From contig NZ_PYVZ01000002.1 in assembly GCF_003056405.1 (NCBI RefSeq), positions 1-64,000 of the forward strand: a stretch of 64,000 bases of DNA. The letters are read 5' to 3'. Made by a program: the position numbers and the translations under genes. This document shows positions 22,358-32,220 of the stretch, piece by piece; within the stretch, counting starts at the first letter, position 1, and every line of letters begins with the position of its first letter. The DNA comes from Devosia indica (GTDB lineage: Bacteria; Pseudomonadota; Alphaproteobacteria; Rhizobiales; Devosiaceae). The notes beneath the pieces were generated by a model that was not told where the DNA came from, did not search any database, and saw nothing but the letters and a program-made list of their open reading frames with translations.

Positions 22358-24334
22358 ATGCAGAATCGTGTCTATCATCTCGGCCGCCGTATGGCCGGGA
22401 CGACCTTGCTGCTGGCCGCGACGGCGCTGCCATCCATGGCACAGGACAATGCGGCCATGTGCCCTGGCGGCTTTGGTCAAGCCCCACAGCTCCAGGCCAT
22501 GGTTGATGCCGGCAATTTGCCGCCAGTCGCCGACCGTCTGCCGGTTGAGCCGCTGGTGGTGCAGCCCGCTGACGGCATCGGCAGCTATGGCGGCCAGTTC
22601 ATCGATAGCTGGGGTGGCGGCAATGTCGCCGATTTCCGCCAGTTCGGCTATGATCCTCTGGTGCGCTGGAGCGTTGACGGTTCGACTGTCGAGCCCAATA
22701 TCGCCAAGGGCTGGGAAATCAGCGAAGACGCGACCAGCTACACCTTTTTCCTGCGTGAGGGCATGAAATGGTCCGATGGCCAGCCCTTCACTGCTGACGA
22801 TATCGTCTTCTGGTGGGAGCGTGTCGAGAACAACCCCAAGGTGATGACCGGCGGCCCGCGCGGCGAAATGCTGAACAATGGCGGCAAGCCAACCGTCACA
22901 AAGGTGGACGACTACACTGTTACCTTCACCTATGAGCAGCCGAACGGGCTGTTCCTGCAGAACCTGGCCGGTCCCTATGGCCAGCGCGTCGTCATGTTCC
23001 CCAAGCACTACATGGAACAGTTCGACATCGACCTGAACCCTGAAGGCGTGGCCGAGATGATGGCCGAGGCGGGCGCAACTGACTATGCGGCCTGGTGGAA
23101 GGGCAATGTCGGCTCCTATGGCGATGCTTCACAGTTCAACAATCCTGAGCGTCCGACCCTTCTGGGCTGGATCGGCCAGGACTCCATCCTGGGCAAGGAG
23201 CGCGTCACTTTTGTGCGCAATCCCTATTACTTCAAGGTCGATCCCGACTGCCAGCAGCTCCCCTATATCGACGAGCGTGTCTGGACCCTGGCGGCCGATC
23301 CCGAAGTGACGTTGCTGCAGGCGGTGCAGGGGCAAATCTCGATGTCGCCGCGCAATGTCTCGACACCGCAGAACCGCGCCGTCTTCTTCGACAACCAGGA
23401 AGCGGGCAATTACCACCTCGTGCCGGCCACGAGCTGCGACTACAACACTGCCGTGCTGGGCCTGTCGGTGAACCATCCCGACCCGATCAAGGCAGAGGTG
23501 TTCGGCTCCAAGGATTTCCGCGCCGGCCTTTCACATGCCATCAATCGCCAGGAAATCATCGACACGGTCTATCTGGGGCAGGGCGAACCCTTCCAGCCCG
23601 CTCCGCTGCCTGGCTCGCCTTTCTACAATGAAGCGCTGGCCAAGGAATTCACCGAGTTCGATCTCGCCAAGGCCGCCGAATATCTCGACAAGATCGTGCC
23701 CATGGGGCCTGATGGCGTGCGCCTTGGCCCCGACGGCAAGCCGTTCAGCTTTGCCATCGACATCAATGCCGACTTCCGTCCTGACACGGTCGACGCCTAC
23801 CAGCTTATCGAGCGGACCTGGAAGCAGGTGGGGCTCGACGTCACCATCAATTTCCATTCCGACGAGTTGTTCGGCAATGCCCGCGCCCGGCCGGACTCGG
23901 ATGGTGCCGTCTGGGTTGGCGAAAATGGCTGTGGTCAGCTCCCGCTGGTCAATCTGGGCCGCTTCATGAACGACTATGGCTATTGGAGCCTGGGCAACTG
24001 GTCTGGTTGGGCCGCCTGGGACATCAAGCGCCTCAATCCGGATGCAGAACTGCCCGAAGGCTGGACCCCGGTCGAACCGCCGGCCAATGTGCAGCGCCTC
24101 TACGAACTGCGCTCCATCATCCCGACCACGGTTGGCGAGGAACAGGCTGCCCTGATGGGTGAATTCACCGACCTTCTGGCCGAGGAATTCCTTACCATCG
24201 GCATCGCCACACCAGCGGGCTTTTATCGCTCGGTCAAGAACGAGGTGCACAACGTGCCTGAAAGCCTGATCGAAGGTTGGCTCTATCCGGGCCCGGCACC
24301 GATCAACTTCGAGACGCTCTACATCGCGCAATAA
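22358..24334 (+). CDS. Dpp/Opp-type ABC transporter substrate-binding protein (SBP_bac_5)
   Basis: A 658-residue periplasmic binding protein of cluster C. A signal peptide spans about residues 1-28 (ending SMAQ). The SBP_bac_5 features are YGGQFIDSWGGG, FLREGMKWSDGQPFTADDIVF, and a long C-terminal lobe. GGAGGG seven bases before 22358 decides this ATG over one 27 nt earlier. It is about 100 residues longer than peptide binders such as DppA, which is common in cluster-C proteins that bind oligosaccharides. The LacI regulator and sugar-type enzymes next door also favour a glycan substrate over a peptide (inference). Confidence 0.9.
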   Translation: MQNRVYHLGRRMAGTTLLLAATALPSMAQDNAAMCPGGFGQAPQLQAMVDAGNLPPVADRLPVEPLVVQPADGIGSYGGQFIDSWGGGNVADFRQFGYDPLVRWSVDGSTVEPNIAKGWEISEDATSYTFFLREGMKWSDGQPFTADDIVFWWERVENNPKVMTGGPRGEMLNNGGKPTVTKVDDYTVTFTYEQPNGLFLQNLAGPYGQRVVMFPKHYMEQFDIDLNPEGVAEMMAEAGATDYAAWWKGNVGSYGDASQFNNPERPTLLGWIGQDSILGKERVTFVRNPYYFKVDPDCQQLPYIDERVWTLAADPEVTLLQAVQGQISMSPRNVSTPQNRAVFFDNQEAGNYHLVPATSCDYNTAVLGLSVNHPDPIKAEVFGSKDFRAGLSHAINRQEIIDTVYLGQGEPFQPAPLPGSPFYNEALAKEFTEFDLAKAAEYLDKIVPMGPDGVRLGPDGKPFSFAIDINADFRPDTVDAYQLIERTWKQVGLDVTINFHSDELFGNARARPDSDGAVWVGENGCGQLPLVNLGRFMNDYGYWSLGNWSGWAAWDIKRLNPDAELPEGWTPVEPPANVQRLYELRSIIPTTVGEEQAALMGEFTDLLAEEFLTIGIATPAGFYRSVKNEVHNVPESLIEGWLYPGPAPINFETLYIAQ

Positions 24335-24343
24335 GTGCGGTCC

Positions 24344-24379
24344 GGCCGGCCCCGCCCACTCCCATCGACGGGGCCGGCC
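24344..24379 (+). terminator. intercistronic hairpin after the binding-protein gene
   Basis: GGCCGGCCCCG (24344-24354) pairs perfectly with CGGGGCCGGCC (24369-24379) around a 14-nt loop, and AGTTTCTT follows. It starts 9 nt after the stop of the binding-protein gene and 98 nt before the permease, fitting a partial terminator or RNA-stabilising hairpin within the operon. Confidence 0.65.
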
Positions 24380-24477
24380 AGTTTCTTGACGACACGCGGT
24401 GCCACGCCCTTCCTTTTCAAGGGTCTCTGCGCTCCCGGCTCAGCAAGAGTGCGTGGCACACCGCAAAGGAGGTGAAG

Positions 24478-25470
24478 ATGGGACATTTCATGTTGCGGCG
24501 GATGCTCTATGCGCTTCCCGCACTGATCGCGGTCTCGATCATCTCCTTTCTGGTCATCTCCATTCCGCCGGGGGACTTCATTACCCGCACCGCCGAGTTG
24601 CGCGCGGCGCAAGGCGACATCATGCCCCTGGCCGAGCAGGAGGCCATGCGCCGTGCCTATGGGCTGGATCAGCCGATTCCGCTGCAATACTGGAACTGGA
24701 TCACCGGTATCGTGACCCGAGGTGATTTCGGGTATTCCTTTGCCTTCAACCTGCCGGTCAAGGATGTCATCTGGCCGCGCATGGGCCTGACTATCGTATT
24801 GTCGCTGGCGAGCCTGTTGTTCATCTGGGCCGTGGCCATCCCAATCGGCATCTATTCGGCCGTGCGCCGGTATACGGTTGGCGACTATGTGGCAACCTTT
24901 CTTGGCTTTTTGGGGCTGGCTGTGCCGAATTTCCTGCTGGCGCTGGCGGCCATGTACATCGCCTTTGCCGGTTTCGGGCTCAGCGTGGGCGGCCTGTTCT
25001 CCCCCGAATATGTCGAGGCGCCCTGGAGCTGGGAACGGGTGGTAGATCTGCTGGGCCATCTCTGGCTGCCCATGATCGTGCTTGGCACTGCCGGTACCGC
25101 CAGCGTTATCCGCATCATCCGCGCCAATCTGATTGATGAATTGCACAAGCCCTATGTCACGGCCGCGCGCGCCAAGGGCAAAGGTGAGTTTGCGCTGTTG
25201 ATGAAGTACCCGGTCCGCCACGCGCTCAATCCCTTCGTGTCCGGGCAGAACGACATCTTCGTCGATATCGTATCGGGTGGCACAATCGTGGCCATCGTCA
25301 TGGGGTTGCAGACCACCGGTCCCCTGCTGCTCGATGCCCTGCGCACCCAGGACATGTATATGGCCGCCAGCTTCATCCTGATGCTCAGCGTGCTGGTGGT
25401 GCTCGGCACCCTACTCAGCGATTTGCTGCTGGCATGGCTCGACCCGCGCATCCGCTATCAGCAGGGGTGA
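24478..25470 (+). CDS. Dpp/Opp-type ABC permease, first subunit (DppB-like)
   Basis: A 330-residue permease with six membrane segments and the large loop of DppB-type subunits (AVSIISFLVISIPPGDF near residue 20). The EAA motif region reads TAARAKGKGEFALLMKYPVRHALNPFVS. AAGGAGGTGA ends 3 nt before the ATG and fixes the start; the frame runs further upstream through the hairpin. It works with the next gene as the heterodimeric channel. Confidence 0.93.
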   Translation: MGHFMLRRMLYALPALIAVSIISFLVISIPPGDFITRTAELRAAQGDIMPLAEQEAMRRAYGLDQPIPLQYWNWITGIVTRGDFGYSFAFNLPVKDVIWPRMGLTIVLSLASLLFIWAVAIPIGIYSAVRRYTVGDYVATFLGFLGLAVPNFLLALAAMYIAFAGFGLSVGGLFSPEYVEAPWSWERVVDLLGHLWLPMIVLGTAGTASVIRIIRANLIDELHKPYVTAARAKGKGEFALLMKYPVRHALNPFVSGQNDIFVDIVSGGTIVAIVMGLQTTGPLLLDALRTQDMYMAASFILMLSVLVVLGTLLSDLLLAWLDPRIRYQQG

Positions 25471-25474
25471 GGCC

Positions 25475-26623
25475 ATGAGTACAATAGACGACATCACCGG
25501 CCAGATTGCTCCCTCCGCCGCCAAAGACCAGCATGGTCGCGGCTATGACGGGCACTGGGCGCTGGTCTGGCAGAAATTCCGCAAGCACAAGCTGGGGGTG
25601 GCCGGAGGCATTGTGGTCTTGCTGGCCTATTTCGTGGCGCTGGTGCCTGAGTTTCTCGCGCCGGTGACCCTGGAATCCTACATGCCGGCCTATAGCTATG
25701 CGCCGCCGCAGCCGCTCCATTGGGGGCGCGACGATGGCGAGGGCTGGCGCTTTGCCCCACATGTGAACGCCTACAACTCCGTCATAGATTACAATTCCGG
25801 ACGGCGGCTGTTCGAGGAGGATGTCGAGGCCCCGGTCTATGTCGGCCTTTTCGTGCGCGGCGAGAGCTATCGTCTGCTTGGGCTGATCGAGAGCGACATT
25901 CACCTGTTCGGTCCGATCGAGGCCGGACAGCCCTTCTTCATCGCCGGCGCCGACCGGCTGGGTCGCGACATATTGAGCCGCACCATCTACGGCACCCGCA
26001 TTTCCATGACCATTGGCCTTGTCGGCGTGGCGCTGAGCCTGGTCTTCGGCATTCTGATCGGCGGCATTTCAGGTCTGTTCGGCGGGGTGGTGGATAACCT
26101 GATCCAGCGGCTGATCGAGTTCATCCAGTCCGTGCCCTCAATTCCCCTCTGGATCGGCCTTGCTGCGGCCATTCCACAATCGGTGCCGCCGCTGCAGGTC
26201 TATTTTCTTATCACCATCATCCTCTCAGTGCTCGGCTGGACCAGCCTGGCGCGGGTGGTGCGCGGGCGTTTCCTGGCGATGCGCAACGAGGACTTCGTCA
26301 AGGCGGCGCGGCTCGATGGCTGCGGGCCGGTCCGCATCATCTTTCGGCACATGCTGCCCAGCTTCCTTAGCCACATCATTGCGGTGGTGTCGCTGGCCAT
26401 TCCAGGCATGATCCTGGCCGAAACTGCTCTCTCCTATCTCGGCATCGGCCTACGGACGCCGATCGTCTCCTGGGGTGTGCTGCTGCAGGAAGCACAGAAT
26501 GTGCGCACGATCGCCGCCGCACCCTGGCTGCTGCTGCCGGGCGGTGCCGTCATTGTCGCGGTGCTGGCACTGAACTTCCTCGGTGACGGTCTGCGCGACG
26601 CTGCCGACCCCTATTCGGACTGA
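25475..26623 (+). CDS. Dpp/Opp-type ABC permease, second subunit (DppC-like)
   Basis: A 382-residue DppC-type permease. It begins with a cytoplasmic tail and one membrane helix (LGVAGGIVVLLAYFVALVPEFLA), followed by a long periplasmic stretch of about 130 residues, longer than in classic DppC. The five-helix transport domain then follows, with the EAA loop VKAARLDGCGPVRIIFRHMLPS. It starts 4 nt after the DppB-like stop. The extended periplasmic segment has a counterpart in the second Dpp-type cluster at 56,649, suggesting both belong to the same oligosaccharide-type subfamily. Confidence 0.93.
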   Translation: MSTIDDITGQIAPSAAKDQHGRGYDGHWALVWQKFRKHKLGVAGGIVVLLAYFVALVPEFLAPVTLESYMPAYSYAPPQPLHWGRDDGEGWRFAPHVNAYNSVIDYNSGRRLFEEDVEAPVYVGLFVRGESYRLLGLIESDIHLFGPIEAGQPFFIAGADRLGRDILSRTIYGTRISMTIGLVGVALSLVFGILIGGISGLFGGVVDNLIQRLIEFIQSVPSIPLWIGLAAAIPQSVPPLQVYFLITIILSVLGWTSLARVVRGRFLAMRNEDFVKAARLDGCGPVRIIFRHMLPSFLSHIIAVVSLAIPGMILAETALSYLGIGLRTPIVSWGVLLQEAQNVRTIAAAPWLLLPGGAVIVAVLALNFLGDGLRDAADPYSD

Positions 26624-26627
26624 TCGC

Positions 26628-28718
26628 ATGCAGCCTCAAAATCTCGCCGAAATCCGCAATCTCGACATCGCCTTTGCCGATGTACGCGTGGTGGAAGGTC
26701 TCGACCTCGACATTCCCGCGGGCAAGACCTTGTGCCTGGTCGGCGAAAGTGGCTGCGGCAAGTCGGTCACCGCCAAGGCCCTGTTGCAGGTCATCGATCA
26801 TCCCGGCCGTGTCGCCGGTGGCGCCATCCGTTTCCGCCAGGGGACTGGCAATGAGATCGACATCGCCGCCACCCCGCCCCGCAGCGCCGCCATGCGCGCC
26901 TTGCGCGGGGCCGACATTGCGTTGATCCATCAGGAGCCGATGAGCTTTCTCTCTCCGCTCTACACCATCGGCAACCAGATTGCCGAAGCCCTGACGCTTC
27001 ACCGCAAGGTCAGCAAAGCCCAAGCGCGGCAAGCCGCCATCGCCATGCTGACTGAGGTGGGCATGCCCGATCCGGAGCGGCGCGTCGACAGCTATACGTT
27101 CCAGCTTTCGGGCGGCCAGCGCCAGCGCGCCATGATCGCCATGGCCCTGATCAACCGGCCGCGGCTGCTGATAGCCGATGAGCCCACCACGGCGCTGGAC
27201 GTGACCACCCAGGCCAATATTCTCGATCTGATGCGTCGCCTGCAGGCCGATAGCGGCATGTCGATGCTGTTCATCACCCACGATCTGGGCGTGGTCGCCG
27301 AAATCGCCGACGAAGTGGCGGTGATGTATCTGGGTCGCATTGTCGAACGCGGCCCGGTGGATGAAGTGCTGGGCCATCCGCAGCACCCCTATACACAGGG
27401 ACTGCTTGCCTCGATGCCCCGGCTCGATGGCGACTTCAATGCGCCGCTCCAGGCTATCCCGGGCATGGTGCCACCGCCGGTCCGCAAGCCTTCCGGTTGC
27501 GCCTTCCACCCCAGATGCAGCCGCGCGCTCAAGGGCATTTGCGACAAGATTGAGCCGCTGCAAATCGCCACCGGGCCGGATCGTCAGGTCGCATGCCATG
27601 CCTTTGGCGCCGAGGCCGCTCGCTTTGCCGTGCCGCCTGAGCAACCGCAAAAAGCCGGCCTCGCCGGCGCGTCTGATCCAAGCCGACAACCATCTGGCCG
27701 CGCGCTCCTTGAGGTTGCGCATCTCGACAAGCACTTTGCCGTCCGCGCCGGTTTTTTCCAGCGCAGGATCGGCGCCATCCGCGCCGTCAACGATGTCAGT
27801 TTTGACATCTTCGCCGGTGAAACCCTGGGCCTGGTCGGTGAGAGCGGCTGTGGCAAGTCCACGCTCGGCCAGACGATTGTGGGCCTCCATACCGCCGATG
27901 GCGGCGACATGACCTATACGCCCAGGAATGGCATGCCCGTCGATCTGCGCAGCGCCCGCGGTGCGGTGGCACGGCAGCTCAAGACCGATATCCGCATGGT
28001 GTTCCAGGATCCCACAGGGTCGCTCAATCCGCGCATGCGTGTGCGTGATATCATTGGGGAGGTGCTGCAGGTCAATGGTGTCGCCAAGCCTGAAATCGAA
28101 GTACGGGTGCAAAAGCTGCTCGCTCGCGTCGGGCTCAGCCCGGACTATGCCGAGCGCTATCCACATGCCTTCTCGGGTGGCCAGCGGCAGCGTATCGCCA
28201 TCGCCCGCGCCCTGGCGTCCAATCCGCAACTGGTGATCGCCGACGAGGCAGTGTCGGCGCTCGATGTGTCGGTGCAGACCCAGATCATCAACATGATGCG
28301 CGAATTGCAGGCCGATCTGGGCCTTACCTATCTCTTTGTCAGCCATGACCTGGGCGTCGTTGCCAATATCAGCGATCGGGTCGCGGTGATGTATGCTGGC
28401 CGCATCGTCGAGATCGGACCGACCAACGCCATCTTCCGATCGCCGCGACACCCCTATACCGAGGCACTGCTTGCTGCCATTCCCGGTCGCCACCAGCGCG
28501 GCGGGGCGGGTCGCATCCGCCTGGAAGGGCATGTGCCCGATCCGGCTCATCCACAGCCGGGATGTGCCTTCGCAGATCGGTGCCGGTACGCGCAACATGC
28601 ATGCCGCGAAGCGCCGCCGCCAATGGCTGGTACGCAGGAACACGGGTTTGCCTGTATCCGGGCGGACGAGCTGACCTTGCGCGCCGTTCACCAAGAGCGC
28701 GCGCTGGAGTCTGCCTGA
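26628..28718 (+). CDS. fused DppD-DppF-type ABC ATPase (two nucleotide-binding domains)
   Basis: A 696-residue protein joining two oligopeptide-type ATPases that are usually separate genes. Domain 1: Walker [11 protein letters not shown] at residue 39, signature LSGGQRQR at 160, Walker [12 protein letters not shown], and a C-terminal zinc/Fe-S-like cysteine region ([16 protein letters not shown]). Domain 2: Walker [11 protein letters not shown] at about residue 405, signature FSGGQRQR, Walker [12 protein letters not shown] and a second C-terminal extension with [11 protein letters not shown]. The ATG at 26628 lies 4 nt after the permease stop. It energises the importer encoded upstream. In the second Dpp-type cluster (57,787-59,878) the same two ATPases are separate. 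Confidence 0.93.
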   Translation: MQPQNLAEIRNLDIAFADVRVVEGLDLDIPAGKTLCLVGESGCGKSVTAKALLQVIDHPGRVAGGAIRFRQGTGNEIDIAATPPRSAAMRALRGADIALIHQEPMSFLSPLYTIGNQIAEALTLHRKVSKAQARQAAIAMLTEVGMPDPERRVDSYTFQLSGGQRQRAMIAMALINRPRLLIADEPTTALDVTTQANILDLMRRLQADSGMSMLFITHDLGVVAEIADEVAVMYLGRIVERGPVDEVLGHPQHPYTQGLLASMPRLDGDFNAPLQAIPGMVPPPVRKPSGCAFHPRCSRALKGICDKIEPLQIATGPDRQVACHAFGAEAARFAVPPEQPQKAGLAGASDPSRQPSGRALLEVAHLDKHFAVRAGFFQRRIGAIRAVNDVSFDIFAGETLGLVGESGCGKSTLGQTIVGLHTADGGDMTYTPRNGMPVDLRSARGAVARQLKTDIRMVFQDPTGSLNPRMRVRDIIGEVLQVNGVAKPEIEVRVQKLLARVGLSPDYAERYPHAFSGGQRQRIAIARALASNPQLVIADEAVSALDVSVQTQIINMMRELQADLGLTYLFVSHDLGVVANISDRVAVMYAGRIVEIGPTNAIFRSPRHPYTEALLAAIPGRHQRGGAGRIRLEGHVPDPAHPQPGCAFADRCRYAQHACREAPPPMAGTQEHGFACIRADELTLRAVHQERALESA

Positions 28719-28902
28719 GCCAAGCGAGGCGCCCCAATTGGTCATATCCATCCAGCGCGCCTAGATCGGACAGGGTTCAGGCGTCCCGTCCATGGGCAGA
28801 ACCAGCATCAGTTGCCGAAATGATGGCTCTTGATGAACGCAGAGGGAGGTCCGGAACCATGAACAGCCTTGGCGAGGCTTGACACTGTCCATATCTGCGG
28901 GG
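28719..28902. other. short gap between convergent genes
   Basis: No gene, recognisable RNA or strong terminator hairpin is seen in this stretch between the fused ATPase and the minus-strand phosphatase. Confidence 0.5.
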
Positions 28903-29709
28903 TCAGGCTTGCGCTGTCCTGCCCACAATCTTCTCCAGGATTTGCGAAATCTGGGGCGCACAGGCAAAGACATCGCCGCGTCCATAAAGGCCGGTTTCGG
29001 CAACGAAGTCGTTGGTCACGCCACCGGCCTCTGACACGAGCAGGAGCCCCGCAACGCAGTCCCAGGAATTGAGCAGCGGCTGGAAATAGCCCACATAGTG
29101 ACCCGCCGCCACATGGGCCAGGGTCAGTGCTGTCGAGCCATTGCGCATATAGGACCCGCCAGCCGCCAGCAGGCGTTCGATGATGCCGCCGAGTTGGGCG
29201 CTGTAAACCGCATTGCTGCCGCCAATAGCGGTGAGGCCATCGGCAATTACGGCGCGGGGATGGACCCGGATCGGCGTGTCGTTGCGCCAGGCGCCTTCGC
29301 CCAAGGCTGCCCAGTACAGGTGGTCGCGACAGGCGTCATAGGTAAGGCCGAGGACCGGCACACCGTCCTCGATCAGTGCAATCACCACGCACCAGGTGGG
29401 CAGGCCGTAGAGAAAGCAGCTCGTGCCATCGATGGGATCGATGACCCATTGCCAGGTGCTGCTACCTTCGTGCCTGCCATACTCCTCCCCGACCAGCCCA
29501 TCGCAGGGAAACTGTTCCGCGATGGCCGTGCGGATCAGGCGTTCGACATGGGTGTCGGCTTCGCTGAACAGGTCCTGGGCCGTGCGCTTGGCCTGCACGT
29601 CAAGCGTGTCGTAGCGGCCGAAGTAGTCGAGGGCGACAGACCCGGCCCGGCGAATAATGGTCTTGGCCGCGTTGAGGCGGTTGGCGCGTTCGCGCGCTTT
29701 ATTGGTCAT
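28903..29709 (-). CDS. inositol monophosphatase-family phosphatase
   Basis: A 268-residue member of the IMPase/FBPase/CysQ fold. Metal-site motifs are GLVGEEYGRHEG (Glu), VIDPIDGTSCFLYGLP (the DPxDGT core) and NSWDCVAGLLLVSEAGG (WDxAAG-like, with Cys-Val in place of Ala). The family removes phosphate from inositol monophosphate, histidinol phosphate, PAP or similar. As the last gene of a long minus-strand operon after an ABC importer and a tandem glycerophosphodiesterase, inositol phosphate or glycerol phosphate is the likely substrate (inference). It begins 11 nt after the LacI stop. Confidence 0.87.
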   Translation of the reverse strand: MTNKARERANRLNAAKTIIRRAGSVALDYFGRYDTLDVQAKRTAQDLFSEADTHVERLIRTAIAEQFPCDGLVGEEYGRHEGSSTWQWVIDPIDGTSCFLYGLPTWCVVIALIEDGVPVLGLTYDACRDHLYWAALGEGAWRNDTPIRVHPRAVIADGLTAIGGSNAVYSAQLGGIIERLLAAGGSYMRNGSTALTLAHVAAGHYVGYFQPLLNSWDCVAGLLLVSEAGGVTNDFVAETGLYGRGDVFACAPQISQILEKIVGRTAQA

Positions 29710-29720
29710 CTTGCTGCTTG

Positions 29721-30755
29721 CTAAGTGGGATCGGAGGCGCCGGTCGTGCCGCGGCGGATGAGGGTCACCGGAATGACGACATGGGGCTGGGCCGCCTCGG
29801 GATCTTCAAGGCGCCTCGAAAGGGCCGTGATGGCCGCGTCGGCGACGGATTTGGGATCCTGCCGGACAGAGGTGATGTCATAGCTGCGCCAGGCGGCCTC
29901 GGCGATATCGTCGCAGGCGATGAGCTTGATATCCTCGGGAATGCGCAGATCGCTCAAGCGCCGAAAATGGTCAAGAAAGCCAAGGGCCATGAAATCGTTG
30001 ACGCAATAAATGCCGTCAACGGCAATGCCGCTTTCAGCAAAGGCTTCGGCTGCCTCGGCCCCTCCGCCATAGTTCTGCACGGCGCCCTGGAAGTCGCCGG
30101 CAATGTCCAGCCCGAGTGCACGGATGGTCGCGATAAAGGCCGCCTTGCGCTGCCCGATAGTGTGGGACGCGCGGCGCTGGCTGACGATACCTATGCGCTT
30201 GCAGCCGATAGTGGCCAGTTCTTCCGCTGCCAGGCGGCCGGCCGTTGCCGTGTCGATGGAAACATTGGACACATGGGTGCCCACTTCAGGTTTGTTGATC
30301 AGCACCAGAGGCACGCCATAGGCGGCGCATTCCTGAGCGATCTCGGCTGGCGGAGTATCCGAGGTCACGATGGTGCCGGTGACATTGTAGTTGAGCATCA
30401 TGTCGATGAGATAGCTTACATCTTCGCCAGGCTCGGTGGGCAGGAGCAACGGACGAAAACCGAGCGTTGCGAGACCGCGGGCCAGGAAATCCACGGTGCG
30501 CGCGCGCAGGGAATTGTCCATGTCCGAGACGATCAGGGCGACCAGATTGGTGCGCTGCTGGGACAGGCCGCGGGCGAGGAAATTGACGCGATATCCAAGG
30601 GTCTTGGCGGCCGAGATGACCTTTTCGCGGGTTGCCGGGGCAACGCTGGCGCCGGCTGTGAAGGTGCGGGACACGGCCGAACGCGAGACGCCTGCCAGCA
30701 AGGCGACATCGTCTGAAGTGGGTACCCGATTTGGCCGCTCGTCCTTGTTGCTCAT
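29721..30755 (-). CDS. LacI-family transcriptional regulator within the GDPD operon
   Basis: A 344-residue LacI repressor. The HTH is TSDDVALLAGVSRSAVSRTF, the hinge helix FLARGLSQQRTNL, then the sugar-binding-type core with LINKPEVGTHVSNVSIDTATAG and a C-terminal IKLIACDDIAEAAW. The ATG at 30755 overlaps the preceding GDPD stop (ATGA), the usual coupled arrangement. A GTG two codons earlier is possible but less likely. It lies inside the operon between a glycerophosphodiesterase and a phosphatase, so it probably senses a sugar, inositol or polyol phosphate from that pathway. Confidence 0.9.
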   Translation of the reverse strand: MSNKDERPNRVPTSDDVALLAGVSRSAVSRTFTAGASVAPATREKVISAAKTLGYRVNFLARGLSQQRTNLVALIVSDMDNSLRARTVDFLARGLATLGFRPLLLPTEPGEDVSYLIDMMLNYNVTGTIVTSDTPPAEIAQECAAYGVPLVLINKPEVGTHVSNVSIDTATAGRLAAEELATIGCKRIGIVSQRRASHTIGQRKAAFIATIRALGLDIAGDFQGAVQNYGGGAEAAEAFAESGIAVDGIYCVNDFMALGFLDHFRRLSDLRIPEDIKLIACDDIAEAAWRSYDITSVRQDPKSVADAAITALSRRLEDPEAAQPHVVIPVTLIRRGTTGASDPT

Positions 30756-32215
30756 ACCCACCTGTCCAGTCCGGCCTGCCGGCGGAATGCGGCAAGCAAG
30801 AGATCTGCCCTGTCGAGATTGATCATGGGCGGACGCAAGGCAACGATCTTATCGAATATTTCCGGATCATCCCCGAAATATTGCATCATCGGCACGATGT
30901 TCAGACGTTCTGCGGCCGGTGCATCCTGTTCATAGCGCTCGGCGTGGATTTCGATGAGGGCGGGGTCCAGATGTGCCTTGAGCGCCTGAAGATCAGCATA
31001 GCCAGCACCATTCGACTTGATGCGCGCGGTCGGCGAAAGCGCGCGGATCTTGATGTGCAGGGCGTGATTGCCGGACCAGTGGAAGCAATCGCGGGCGAAA
31101 TCCATCTCTTCAACCAGGGCGAGAATCTTGACCGGATCGGCGCTCTTGTTCTCGATATACATCTGGCGGCCGTAGGACTGGCAGAGATCGATCATTTCGG
31201 CCAGGGTCGAAATTCGCTCGCCGGCAAAATGGGGCGAGAACCATGAGCCGGCATCGAGCTGACGCAGTTCCGCCAGCGTGTGATCGGCCACCCTGCCGGT
31301 ACCATTGGTGGTGCGCTCAAGCGTTGCGTCGTGGATGACGACGAGTTCGCCATCGGCGCTTTCGCGTACATCGAGCTCAAGAAAGGCACAGCCCTGATCC
31401 AGGATCAGCCGGGCCGCCGCCATGGTATTCTCGGGAGCAAAGTGATTGGCGCCGCGATGGCAGACGATCTGCATGCCGCCGATATCGACCCGGCTGCAAC
31501 CACCCATCAATTCGGGCTGGTTGGTGCAGATGCCCAGGCTCGGCAATTTGAGCAGGTCGTCAAGAACCGGTTTGCGCTCCTCGTGCCAGAGGACCAGGCC
31601 GAGGCCGTGCTGTTGCATTCGGGCCAGAAGCGCGGCGGTCACCAGATCCTGGGGGCGGTCGCCGCCACGTTCCCAGCACAGATGAGCGACGTCTGCGCCC
31701 GATTGTTCGGCGCGCTCGAAGGGGTCGGCGCCAAGCGGCACCAGTATCGAGACAGGATAGGGGCAGTCCGCTGCGATCATATCGCGGACTTCACCAATAC
31801 TGAAACTGCCAAGGCCAGCGCGGCGGAAATCGGCAGACCGCAAGCGCGATATGGCAATGCGCCCCGCACCGGCGGCCTTGATCTCGATATAGAGGGCCTG
31901 GTCGAGATCCCTCGCCAGCGAGATCACCTCATCAAGGGTCGGCAGGTCGGGTGCAACCTGGCGGATCTCGGCCAGGCGCATCTGTGCGATCGTTCCCGGA
32001 ACACCAAAGATGCGTTCCAACCCGGCATCATGGCAGACGACCGGTTGGCTATCGGCCGTGAGCTGCACGTCGATTTCCCACATGTCGGCACCAAGGGCGG
32101 CGGCCACATTGAAGGCTTGCAACGTGTTTTCCGTCGCGTGCTGGGATGCGCCGCGATGGGCGATACAGAGCGGGCGACCGTCCGGCCGGGCTGGAAAGGG
32201 AATGGTGTTGCGCAT
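30752..32215 (-). CDS. tandem glycerophosphodiester phosphodiesterase (two GDPD domains)
   Basis: A 487-residue protein with two GDPD TIM-barrel domains in tandem. Domain 1 (about residues 12-240): IAHRGASQHATENTLQAF, then MWEIDVQLTADSQPVVCHDA. Domain 2 (about 250-487): IVCHRGANHFAPENTMAAAR, then FLELDVRESADGELVVIHDA and LERTTNGTG. Each keeps the HR, ENT, ExD and HD residues that bind metal and catalyse cleavage of glycerophosphodiesters to glycerol 3-phosphate and an alcohol. Domain 1 has LERIFGVPG where LERTTNGTG is usual, so the halves may differ in substrate. A typical GDPD is one domain of about 250 residues. It follows the Ugp-like ATPase by 5 nt. Confidence 0.9.
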   Translation of the reverse strand: MRNTIPFPARPDGRPLCIAHRGASQHATENTLQAFNVAAALGADMWEIDVQLTADSQPVVCHDAGLERIFGVPGTIAQMRLAEIRQVAPDLPTLDEVISLARDLDQALYIEIKAAGAGRIAISRLRSADFRRAGLGSFSIGEVRDMIAADCPYPVSILVPLGADPFERAEQSGADVAHLCWERGGDRPQDLVTAALLARMQQHGLGLVLWHEERKPVLDDLLKLPSLGICTNQPELMGGCSRVDIGGMQIVCHRGANHFAPENTMAAARLILDQGCAFLELDVRESADGELVVIHDATLERTTNGTGRVADHTLAELRQLDAGSWFSPHFAGERISTLAEMIDLCQSYGRQMYIENKSADPVKILALVEEMDFARDCFHWSGNHALHIKIRALSPTARIKSNGAGYADLQALKAHLDPALIEIHAERYEQDAPAAERLNIVPMMQYFGDDPEIFDKIVALRPPMINLDRADLLLAAFRRQAGLDRWV

Positions 32216-32220
32216 GTAGC

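Noticed and set aside
24344-24379. Hairpin read as a full terminator ending the operon
   Set aside because: The permease genes downstream have no separate promoter that I can see, and the same hairpin position recurs in other transporter operons, so a partial terminator or stabiliser is more likely.
28761-29003. 80-codon minus-strand frame between the fused ATPase and the phosphatase
   Set aside because: It overlaps the phosphatase 3' end in another frame and has no recognisable motif.
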